This document shows, one piece after another, positions 46,599-55,902 of a DNA stretch of 64,000 nt. Made by a program: the position numbers and the translations under genes. Under the pieces are notes generated by a model. The model was given only the letters and a program-made list of their open reading frames with translations, was not told the origin of the DNA and made no database searches. Source of the stretch: Malus domestica (Eukaryota > Streptophyta > Magnoliopsida > Rosales > Rosaceae); the NCBI RefSeq assembly GCF_042453785.1, contig NC_091675.1, positions 5,592,501 through 5,656,500 on the forward strand. The letters run 5' to 3'. Each line of letters opens with the position of its first letter. The stretch's first letter is position 1.

Positions 46599-48049
46599 GA
46601 CCTACTCCAACCCTTAGAGTAAAACTCAAATTTTAGGTTCTAAACTTATTCCAACCTTGGGGCAAATATGAGTTAAAACTCAAAACTCATTTACGGGCCA
46701 AATTTAGTCCAAGATTCTTGTCACATCCCAGACCGGCTCCGCCGTAGCACGATATTGTCCGTTTTGGGCCCCGACCACGCTCTCAAGGTTTTGTTTTTGA
46801 GAATTCAAACGGAAACTTCCCAGTGGGTTACACATCCTAGGATTGCTCTCGCCTGAACTCGCTTAACTTCGGAGTTCCAATGGAATCCGAAACTAGTGAG
46901 TTCTCAAAAGACCTCATGCTATATGGAGGTAGGCATGTACATATAAGACACATCACCTTATCTTTGTTGGTCGATTTAAGATGTTACAATCCACCCCCTT
47001 AGGGCCCGACGTCCTCGTCGGCACACTCGCACCAAATGCCATAGTGGCTATAGTACCATTCTGTCACCTCCCAGACCAGCTCAGCCGTAGTACAATATTG
47101 TTCGCTTTGGGCCCCAACCATGCCCACACGGTTTCGTTTCTGGGAGCTCAGATGAGAACTTCCCAGTAGGTCACCCATCCTAGGATTACTTTCGCTCGAA
47201 CTCGCTTAATTTCAGAGTTCCGATGGAATCTGAAACCAGTGAGTTTTTAAAAAACCTCATGCTATATAGAGGTGAGCATGTACATATAAGGTACATCACC
47301 CTCTCTGTTGGTTGATGTGGGATGTTACAATATATAACATTCACCCTAATTATTATACTGTTCTTATGCTCTACCATCACGTGTGAAATGTGTGCAATCC
47401 CGCTGACCCGAACACTTTATTTGTTTAGGCACTTTTAGGTTTAAATTTATTAACATTCTTTTTCCACTACACTACACTTTATAATTTCGTCACCCTTCAG
47501 GTGTCGGCCAAGGCAACTCGATTTCGAAGTCCAAGTAGGCTTTTTGGGTCGGGGTGTGTCAATTCCCCCTGGGTTAGTGGGGCTGGTCCACCATATATGT
47601 ATATATATTTTTATATTTATAATTATAAATTCATTGAATCCAATGGTTAAGATCTAATTTGATGAAATCCAACGGTAAAAACAAAATATAAGGGTCCAAA
47701 TTTAAATCCAACGGCTAAAGTAATTAAAAAAAAATTCTTTTATGTGTTTCATATTCTTTCATAGTGTTTCACGAGTTTCATGGTGTCGGTTAGTGATTTT
47801 TCAATATTTGTCATAATCTAAATATTTTTATGTTAAAATGTTCATAAAATTAAATTAGGATAGTCTACATAATTTTTTTTTCTTTTAATAAAGTTACTTT
47901 AAGAAAAAATTGGTCTAAATTCATTATTTAATGATCTGGGGCTAAAATTTTAACCTATAAGGATTTGAGCAAAAAAACTGTTTATGGGTTAAAACCTAAA
48001 TTTTTTGGGCTAAAAATTTTAAGTTTTAATCCAAGGGTTTGAGATAGTT
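46599..48049. mobile_element. Harbinger-like element H2, directly abutting H1
   Basis: Starts GACCTACTCCAACCC straight after the TTA that ends H1, and finishes GGGTTTGAGATAGTT followed by TTA (48050-48052). It shares internal phrases with H1, such as AAATTTAAATCCAACGGCTA and GATAGTCTACATAATTT. It carries no transposase and is interrupted by a TRIM at 46719-47329. Confidence 0.75.
46719..47329 (-). mobile_element. Complete Cassandra-type TRIM with 5S rRNA-like LTRs
   Basis: LTRs are 47062-47329 and 46719-46988, with a 73-bp interior. Read on the minus strand, the interior starts beside the first LTR with TGGTACTATAGCC, a mutated initiator tRNA-Met primer site (TGGTATCAGAGCC). It ends CTAAGGGGGTGGAT, a polypurine tract, before the second LTR TGTAACATC. 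Both LTRs include the 5S-like CGAAGTTAAGCGAGTT (complement of about 46859-46874) and a degenerate GGATGGGTGACC. The LTRs differ clearly, so it is old. No matching 5-bp duplication is present. Confidence 0.85.
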
Positions 48050-48052
48050 TTA

Positions 48053-48621
48053 GAGATGGGTTTTGTGTCACAACGGGCTATGTTTTGGCCTCTAACCCTT
48101 TAGCCGACTCGGTTGGAAGTGGCCTCAACTTCTCAATTGTAATAATTAATTCACATGTTCCAGGCCTCACGGCTAAATTTAAAAACATTAAACGGTAATT
48201 TAATTAAATTAACTAATTTATAATATAAACCTAAAACCAATAAGTTTTTTTTATAGAATTATATTTAATTCATTCTATTGGAGATGACATATAACTATGA
48301 CATAACACCGTTTATTTACAACAAATGTTTTATAGAGCTATAAATCTAAAATAGAGTTATTGATTTCGAAGCAAGGTCCCAGAAAAATTCAAATTTATGA
48401 TGCCAGCCCAATCGAAAGATAAAAACAAGCAGAAAATAAAGTTATGGGAATGCGTGCCTTGTCCGTCATCTGATCTCTTCAAGATCGGTTAGTTCGCGCG
48501 TGATCTTATACGACAATTCTCCAACCAAACTCACCAGTCTCTCAGAAATTGAACGATAAAAACGACGTAGTTGCGAGACCCATTTCATCTCGATACTTGC
48601 AGAGTTGAAGAGAGAGAAGCA
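48053..48621. other. Spacer and 5' region of the SCP2 gene
   Basis: Repeat-derived DNA to about 48300, then the promoter and 5' UTR of the SCP2-like gene. No clear TATA box was found. Confidence 0.4.
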
Positions 48622-49533
48622 ATGGCGAGCGGTGCAGAGCTGAAGTCGGAGAGCTTGCTGGAGCTGATGAAAGAGCACCTGAAAACCGACGCCGGCAAAG
48701 AAATTACCAAGAAAATCGGACTCGTCTATCAGATCAACATCGCACCCAAGGTAGGCTCCACCACTCGCCGACCTTCCTCAAATTCTCTAAATCTGATAAA
48801 TTCCCAATTTTTCCTTGACTTCCTGAGTTGAAATCGCAGAAAATTGGATTCAATGAGGTGATTTTTATTGTTGATCTTAAGAAAGGCGAGGTCAAGAAAG
48901 GTTGGGGTTTCTGATTTTGGTTCGCTCTTAATCCTAATTAATTAATCAATTTAGGGCCTGTTGAGATTGTTTGTGGTTAAAAGCGTTTTGTGATGGTCAA
49001 AAGTTTTTTTTTTTTTATTGCGTTTGGCAGAAAAATTTAAAAGCGATTTTGGCATATATGAAAGGGACTGTCCGAAGAAGCACCTAGAAGAAAGTGCTTT
49101 TGATTGCCTTTGGCCGAAAAAATAAAGAAATGTATTTGGCTCATATGTAAGTGCTTTTTGAAGAAGCCCTTCTGGGAAGCACTTTTAAGTGATTTTCCAG
49201 AAAGCACTTCAATTTTTAAAAGTTCATCTAGCAGAAGTGCTTATGAGCGGAAGTGGTGTAGAGAAGCAATTCCAAACGGGCCCTTAATAATTCTGTTTAA
49301 TGTATGAAAGATGAGAGCTTTTCCTGAAAATCTGAGCTGAAATTACAGGGGCATATGAAGGAGGGAAGCCAGATGCAACTTTTTCGTTCAAGGATGATGA
49401 TTTCGTGAAGGTGGCGCTAGGGAAGATGAACCCGCAAATCGCTTTCATGAGGGGGGCAATGAAGATCAAGGGTAGCTTGAGTGCGGCCACAAAATTCACA
49501 CCTGACATTTTCCCCAAGCCTTCCAAGATGTGA
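48622..49533 (+). CDS. SCP2: Sterol carrier protein 2 (SCP2-domain lipid transfer protein)
   Basis: Three exons, 48622-48750, 48840-48900 and 49349-49533, encode 124 aa, the size of plant stand-alone SCP2. The frame reads through the SCP2 fold: SESLLELMKEHLKTDAGKEI, VYQINIAPKKIGFNEVIFIVDLK, then FKDDDFVKVALGKMNPQIAF, MRGAMKIKGSLSAATKF. It ends SKM, a weak variant of the SKL peroxisomal targeting signal in the Arabidopsis homologue. SCP2 binds fatty acyl chains and sterols and moves lipids in peroxisomes. Intron 2 contains a 330-bp MITE. The second donor (AAAGgttggg) is weak, but the phase across it is correct. Confidence 0.9.
48954..49283. mobile_element. Tourist/Harbinger-type MITE in SCP2 intron 2
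   Basis: A 330-bp insertion with ends GGGCCTGTT ... CCAAACGGGCCC and TTA on both sides (48951-48953 and 49284-49286). The interior repeats AAGTGCTTTT/AAGCACTT phrases. The element starts only about 50 bp after the donor. Confidence 0.8.
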
Positions 49534-50467
49534 GATTTCAGATTTTAGGCCTAATTATCTTTTGATTGCTTCAAATGAATTTCTCAAATACTAGGAAACT
49601 TTGAAACTGATGGGAATTTTAGCTTTCCACTAAAGAGAAACTAGAAGTCAATTAGATGAAAGCTTGTACTCTTTGGTATGTGAATCATTTCGTACTTAAT
49701 GCAATAAGCTGCAGATTAAAATATGACTCTGAGGTTTTTTTAAATAATATTTGTTATTTTTCTTGTGTTTTCTTGCAAATTGCTATCTGTAGTCTTTGGA
49801 TATTTGGGAGTTGGGTGGCTTCATGGGTTTGATTTGGCTGCAAAACAGGGAAAATCAGGCAAATCAATGATAAACTGAAAGGGAAATGACCTCCGTGCAC
49901 CCTTTTCACCTTGTACATATCCATGTTTATTTCTGTCATTTGGTGTTCCTTTTATGTATCCAATATAACTGGCAGAAATAAACTGGGGTGTGCCGAAATT
50001 GCCTCACAACTGACACTCTGACAATGAAAAAGAAAGAGAGTAGCAGTTTTCAACCAAAATCAGTAAGTGAAACAATTCATTGTTATGATGTTGGCTGGGG
50101 CAGAACCCGATGAGGCTAAATCTTGGGTGTAATCGGTCATTGATCGCCTTCACTCTATCTCTCACATAGACCAACATGCGCTTGTCCAAGAAGAAAAAAA
50201 GGTCTTGGTTCAAGGATGTTGAGAGTATATGATTGTGAATTGATTTCATGAATGTTGCCTAACCTTTCGAAAAACTGATCGCATTTGGACGAGTCAGCCC
50301 TTTTCTAGCCTAACACACACATCATGATACTTTGAATTTTCTTCTGTATATCTTGTTGTTCAAACTGGTTGACTCTCTGGAGTTTCAATCTCCACTAGTC
50401 TTGGCTGTTTAATTATAAAATGTGCGACTTTTGGGAAAGTCAACTCCACGAGATAACTAAAGGCACC
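49534..50467. other. 3' flank of SCP2 and spacer
   Basis: Probable 3' UTR with AATGCAATAAGC near 49698. No other gene was found before the amylase remnant. Confidence 0.4.
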
Positions 50468-52411
50468 ATGAACTTCATCATTTCCTTCTGCTTTTGCCTC
50501 TGCATTTCTCTCTTGCCCTCCTTTGGAACCCCCGCTGTGTTGTTTTAGGTAACTACGCCATATGCACTTCTCTTTTACAGATTACTTTTAGCCTGTTATG
50601 AATGCGTATTTTGAATTTAGAGGTCTTTGAATATGATACAGGGGTTCAATTGGCATTCAAGTAAAAAAGGAGGGTGGTACAACTCACTCAAGACCTCCAT
50701 TCTTGAACTTGCTGACTCTGGCATCACCCATGTCTGGCTTCCTCCTCCTCACGCTAATGGAACCGAGGGTATTTACTAGCTACTAGCCTATCACTATCTC
50801 TGTATAATCGCACTTATTTGTTTAATAATCCCAAGTAATCAATAATGTTCTCTCGCTAGACTGAATCTGGATTGCACATTCTGGCAAGATAATAATTCGT
50901 TACTATTACTCAAACATTTCAGGATTCTACCCGGAAGGCTATACTATCTCGATGCATCGAGCTATGGAAATAAGGATGAATTGAAGTCCCTATTTACTGC
51001 CATGCATGAGAAGGGAATCAAAGCCATAGCAGACATTGTGATAAACCACAGAGCAGCTGTCAAACAAGATGAGAACGGACTATGGAGAATATTCGAAGGT
51101 GGAAAGCCGGATGGACGTCTTGACTTCGATGCCTCCTTGATTTGCCGGGATGACAATGACCACCCTTTTGGCACTGGCAACCCGGACACAGTAGACAACT
51201 TCCCGTTCACAGCTGACATGGACCACACAAACCCTAGCTTCAAAGCGAGTTGTCTGATTGGATGATTTGGTTGAAAACTGAAATAGGGTTTGATGGATGG
51301 AGGTTTGATTATGCGATTGGGTACGGCTCTAGCTTAACCAATCTCTACATGGACAGAACTTTGCCGGCATTCGCAGTTGCCGAGTACTGGCGTTGGAACA
51401 TTTCGAAGGGGCAGGACGGCAAACTAGATCAGAACCAAGATGCACATAGGAAATTAGGAATGAAATAGTTAGTTGGATTCAGGTAGTGGGGGTGTTGTCA
51501 CGACGTTTGATATGACAACCAAATATTTTATGGATGTTGCTGTAGAGGGTGAGCTATGGAGGCTAAAGGATTCAAATGGCAAACCACCAGGGTTGATCGG
51601 CATCAAGCCAGAAAGTGCTGTGACATTTATCGACAATCATGACACTTGGTCTCAAAACTATTGCCTTTCCCATCTGATAAAGTCCTGCTTGGATATGCTT
51701 ACACTCTCACCCATCCTGGCACCCCAAGCATAGTAAGTACTAAACATCGATTTACTGGAAAATGTTCTTTTGTCAACTATCTAACCACACTAGTTTATGT
51801 TGCAGAATAAAATTCGGATCACCATTTATATTGACTTCTTCATAAATTTGTGATTCAAATTCACAGTTTGACAACATAAATACTCATCAAGTAACATAAA
51901 ACATGTGTCGTCTTATTGAATTGGGAAATGTTCTTTTGTCATGCTTTCTAATGGCTAGCGCAAGTAGTTTATAATTACATTACCAATAAGTCAACTTGGA
52001 TCAATATTAATCTTATTTTTTCTTGATTATGTGAGACAGATTCACAGTTTAATAACATTAATTCTTTGCATAGTAATATAAATCTGGTAAGAGAACATTC
52101 GCATACATATTTCGACTTCTAAACTACTTTGTTTTCGGTGTTGCAGTTCTATGATCACTTCTTTGAGTGGGGGTGGCCGAAGGACCCTATACGCAATTTG
52201 ACAGCAATTAGGGCAAGGAATGGGATCAATTCCAAGAGCAGTGTGACTATCTTAGCTGCCGAGGGTGACCTATATATGGCCAACAAACATCGACGACAAG
52301 ATGGTAATGAAGATTGGGCCAAGGTTGGACCTCGGAGACCTTGATCCCACAAACTCAAACTTCCATGTTGCCAGCAGTGGGGACGACTTTGCTGTGTGGG
52401 GGAGAAACTGA
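50468..52411 (+). pseudogene. Decayed secreted alpha-amylase gene
   Basis: Exon-like blocks lie at 50468-50548 (hydrophobic signal peptide), 50642-50768, 50923-51732 and 52147-52411, with intact splice sites. The product would follow plant secretory alpha-amylases: [43 protein letters not shown] (catalytic Asp), FAVAEYW (catalytic Glu), FIDNHDT (Asp), YDHFFEWG. Lesions: TAG at 50546-50548 where the family has CAG (LFQGFNW); two extra bases near 50942; one extra base near 51246; several indels at 51440-51500; one missing base near 51662; one extra near 52285. The original stop frame, WGRN then TGA, is still readable at 52400-52411. No full enzyme can be made. Confidence 0.9.
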
Positions 52412-52837
52412 ACTCGAAAAAGATTGTTAAAATGATGTATAAACGTTCTTAGCCAATTGAGTTATAAACCCCAGCTCGTAGTTCAAACAATTATGTTGAT
52501 AGATCGTCGGTTCTAGTTAGCTCGTCCAGAAATGGAACATTTGAACTTGGGACATTTAAACTAGTTTATTCCTCCTAAACGATATTATAATTAGTTATAT
52601 TCATACTACGAGAAGGGAGATTCGAAATTGGGTGAAGGAGAGCAGAGAGTTTTCAAACTACGGTATTAGCTTTTTACTAATGAACTAGATTCACTTGAAA
52701 TGTTAAGCTTGTCATTTTATTTTGATAAAAAAAATTGTCCTTTTTTTAATAGAACGATGGTGTCAGTGGATTAAATATCTAGTTGTTAGGAGAGAGAAAA
52801 ATCGATGAGAATAAAATCCACGTTAAGATATGTGAGT
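52412..52837. other. Spacer
   Basis: AT-rich 3' flank of the amylase pseudogene; nothing recognised. Confidence 0.4.
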
Positions 52838-53052
52838 GCATTTTTGCTCACCACCATAAACTATGGTGTATGCTCACCATACACCTAATCAATTGACACG
52901 TGTCATTTCACTTAACTCTAGTTAACTTTCACATTAAATGTTAGTTTTTCAATTTTGAAAAAAATTAACCAAGATTAAGTGAAATGATATGTGTCAATTG
53001 ATTAGGTGTATGGTGAGCATACACCATAGTTTATGGTGGTGAGCAAAAATGC
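52838..53052. mobile_element. Near-perfect hairpin MITE upstream of the PPR gene
   Basis: The left arm, starting GCATTTTTGCTCACCACCAT, is the complement of the right arm, ending ATGGTGGTGAGCAAAAATGC. Pairing is nearly perfect for about 78 bp and continues with a few mismatches to about 88 bp, leaving a loop of roughly 40 bases. Such identity between arms suggests a recent insertion. No clear target-site duplication could be read. Confidence 0.85.
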
Positions 53053-53174
53053 GGTACAACGCCATCTCCTTGCCTTTTTATCACTCAATTATAAAGCAGC
53101 TGCACACTGTGCGGTGCAGTTTTCGGCTCTGCCCTCCACCACAAAAACCCGAAAAACAGAGCTGCACACTCTAA
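53049..53174 (+). CDS. Upstream ORF, 41 codons, starting in the MITE terminus
   Basis: ATG at 53049-53051 lies in the last bases of the hairpin MITE (AAAAATGC). It opens a frame, MRYNAISLPFYHS ..., that stops at TAA 53172-53174, 23 bases before the PPR ATG. It is not a known protein. If transcription starts upstream of it, it would act as a uORF. This is a prediction from sequence only. Confidence 0.3.
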   Translation: MRYNAISLPFYHSIIKQLHTVRCSFRLCPPPQKPEKQSCTL

Positions 53175-53197
53175 AAACTTTGGCGTCAAACTTGAGT

Positions 53198-55366
53198 ATG
53201 AACTTGGCCTGTTCTATCGGCCTCTCTGCGAAGCCCAACCTTCCCTATTTCCACTATCTCCTAAAATCTCACAGCGAAAGCAAAAATCCTAAACAGGCAC
53301 TGCTTCTTTTTCGCCAGTTGTTTGAGTACAATTTGAAGCCCAATGATCTCACTTTCTCTCTGCTCATTAAATCCTGCACTTCTTCCTCCTCCTCAGGTTT
53401 TAATTCAGCGAGCTCAAAACTAGAAGCAAATCAGATTCATACCCACTTGCTGAAATCTGGTGTCGATCGATATGTATATGTGAGCACTGCTCTTCTTGAT
53501 TTGTATATGAAATTGGGTTGTGTAAAGGATGCCCAGAAGGTGTTTGATGATATGCCTGACAGAGATGTTGTCTCATGGAATGCGTTGATTTGTGGGTTTT
53601 CACGAAATGGGTATGATTTTGAAGCGTTGAGATGCTTTGTTCGAATGTGTAGAGAGGGGCTTTGTCCTTGTCCGACGACTTTGGTTAGTTTGGTTCCGTC
53701 TTGTGGTAGGCAAGAGTTAGTTTTTATTGGGAAATGTGTTCATGGGTTTGGAATTAAGGCGGGCCTGGATTTGGATTCTAACGTGAAGAATGTGCTTACC
53801 TCGATGTACGCTAAATCTGCAGATTTGGAGGCGGCGGAGCTCTTGTTTGAAGAGATAGTTGACAAGAGTGTAGTTTCTTGGAATACTATGATTGGCGCTT
53901 ATGGACAAAATGGTTTCTTTCATGAGGCAATGCTTGTCTTTAAACGAATGCAGGAGGAAAATGTTCCGGCCAATCTGGTGACCATGGTAAGCCTCCTGTC
54001 AGCAAATGCAAATCCAGAGTCTACCCATTGTCATGCCCTTAAAACTGGTCATGCAAATGATGCTTCCGTGATTACTTCGCTAATTTGCGAATATGCAACA
54101 CGAGGGAACACAGAATCCGGAAAACTGCTTTACAAGTCATTGCCTCAGAAGAACTTGGTTTCCCTGACTGCAATTATTTCAAGCTATGCTGAGAAAGATA
54201 ACATAGCTCAGGTACTGGAATGCTTTGCTCACTTGCAGCGGTTAGACATGAAACTAGACGCAGTTTCTATGGTTTGCATCCTTCATGGGATAAAAGTCCC
54301 TGTTGAAATTGGCCTTGGACTTGCTTTCCATGGTTATGGAATAAAGATTGGGCTGACGGCTGATTCTTTGGTTGCAAATGGTTTGATAAGCATGTACTCG
54401 AGGTTTGACAAGATAGAAGCCGCTTTTTCTTTATTCCTTGAGATGCAAGCAAAATCGTTGCTTACTTGGAATTCTTTGATATCGGGATGTGTACAAGTGG
54501 GAAGGTCAAGTGATGCCCTGGACTTGTTTATCCAAATGAAAATGTCCGGATACAGTCCAGATAGCATCACTATTTCTAGCTTACTATCTGGGTGTGGCCA
54601 AATTGGGTACTTGCGATTTGGGGAGAAACTTCATAACTATGTCCTCCGAAACAATCTTGAAGTGGAAGATTTTGTTGGAACCGCTCTTATAGACATGTAC
54701 ACCAAGTGTGGAAGAATAGAGCTTGCTGAAAGGGTGTTTAAGAGCATCCAAGAGCCATGTTTGGCATCGTGGAACTCAATCCTCTTGGGTTATAGCCACT
54801 ACGGGTCAGAACATAGAGCTCTTGCTTGCTTCTTGAAAATGCAAGAGCAGGGGATAAAGCCCGATAATATCACATTTTTGGGAGTTTTAGCTGCTTGTAC
54901 TCATGGAGGTTTTGTTGAGGAGGGAAGAAAATACTTCCAAATCATGAGGGAAGAGTTCAATATAGCGCCACGCTTGCAACACTGCGCTTGCATGGTTGGT
55001 CTCTTTGGCCGTGTGGGCTTCTTCCAGGAGGCATTGGTTTTCATCAGAGATATGGAGATGGAGCCTGACTTCGCAGTGTGGGGAGCCTTGCTGAATGCTT
55101 GTTGCATCCACCAAGAGGTCAAGCTTGGGGAGTACATAGCCAAAAAGTTGTTTCTCTTGGACAGTAAAAGTGGCGGGTTCTTCGTGCTGATGTCAAATCT
55201 TTACGCCGTTAAAGGGATGTGGGACGATGTAGCTAGGGTGAGGGAGATGATGAGAGGGACCGGAGGTGATGGTTGTTCAGGAGTGAGTGTTATTGAGACG
55301 AATGAAAATTTGTGCTTGAATAAACCTAGTTTGAATACAAATTTTGGGCAGATTCTGTATATATAA
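53198..55366 (+). CDS. Pentatricopeptide repeat protein, PLS class with E domain
   Basis: Intronless 722-aa frame from the first in-frame ATG (53198). Alternating P, L and S repeats run almost throughout, recognisable from VVSWNALICGFSRNG, VVSWNTMIGAYGQNG, LLTWNSLISGCVQVG and CLASWNSILLGYSHYG. They end with the KPDNITFLGVLAACTHGG repeat and the E motif (FAVWGALLNACCIHQEVKLGE ... FVLMSNLYAVKGMWDDVARVRE). There is no DYW domain, and the tail past E is degenerate. E-class proteins bind organelle RNA and recruit partners for C-to-U editing (family knowledge). The frame stays open without ATG for 55 codons upstream, as far as the MITE. That segment reads like a targeting peptide, so the annotated start may be a truncated form. 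Confidence 0.9.
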   Translation: MNLACSIGLSAKPNLPYFHYLLKSHSESKNPKQALLLFRQLFEYNLKPNDLTFSLLIKSCTSSSSSGFNSASSKLEANQIHTHLLKSGVDRYVYVSTALLDLYMKLGCVKDAQKVFDDMPDRDVVSWNALICGFSRNGYDFEALRCFVRMCREGLCPCPTTLVSLVPSCGRQELVFIGKCVHGFGIKAGLDLDSNVKNVLTSMYAKSADLEAAELLFEEIVDKSVVSWNTMIGAYGQNGFFHEAMLVFKRMQEENVPANLVTMVSLLSANANPESTHCHALKTGHANDASVITSLICEYATRGNTESGKLLYKSLPQKNLVSLTAIISSYAEKDNIAQVLECFAHLQRLDMKLDAVSMVCILHGIKVPVEIGLGLAFHGYGIKIGLTADSLVANGLISMYSRFDKIEAAFSLFLEMQAKSLLTWNSLISGCVQVGRSSDALDLFIQMKMSGYSPDSITISSLLSGCGQIGYLRFGEKLHNYVLRNNLEVEDFVGTALIDMYTKCGRIELAERVFKSIQEPCLASWNSILLGYSHYGSEHRALACFLKMQEQGIKPDNITFLGVLAACTHGGFVEEGRKYFQIMREEFNIAPRLQHCACMVGLFGRVGFFQEALVFIRDMEMEPDFAVWGALLNACCIHQEVKLGEYIAKKLFLLDSKSGGFFVLMSNLYAVKGMWDDVARVREMMRGTGGDGCSGVSVIETNENLCLNKPSLNTNFGQILYI

Positions 55367-55902
55367 TCATCTCTAGACCTGATTTTGGTATCACCATATA
55401 TTCATTATGCATGCAACAGCCTAAACATCTCTAGAATGTTTTGCATAAATTTTGAAAAACATGATTCGTCGAAAATGACATGATAATAAGTTTATGACGG
55501 ATTATGTAGCACCATACTGTTTTAGCTAGAAAATTTTGTTGTGCTTTCTGAAGCAAATCAAGCTATCTACTATTACATCGATACATCACGTCATCTATGT
55601 ATCAAATAAATGTTATGATGGTTATCGTAGTTCTTTCCATAACTAAACAATTTTTGTAAAATGCCACGAAAATCAGTCAAGACGTAACCCGGCTCCCACC
55701 TACCCGACCCAGGCCCAATCATCTAATCTCCCTTGACCTTCCACTTTTAGAAACCCTAATAACGGAAAAGTAAGACGATGCCAAAAAACCGCAAAAGCTC
55801 CCAAATTTGAAATTTGAACTTTTCATCCCAAAACACCATCTCACTCTCAGACTTCCAAAGCTCTCATCTTTCACATACCATTTCCCAAATCTTCGTACAA
55901 AA
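55367..55902. other. Spacer and 5' UTR of the VID27-like gene
   Basis: No repeat or gene recognised. An in-frame extension upstream of 55903 back to 55807 has no ATG and contains 5' UTR-like sequence. Confidence 0.45.

Noticed and set aside
53400-55143. Minus-strand open frames inside the PPR gene
   Set aside because: Shadows of a long coding exon on the plus strand.
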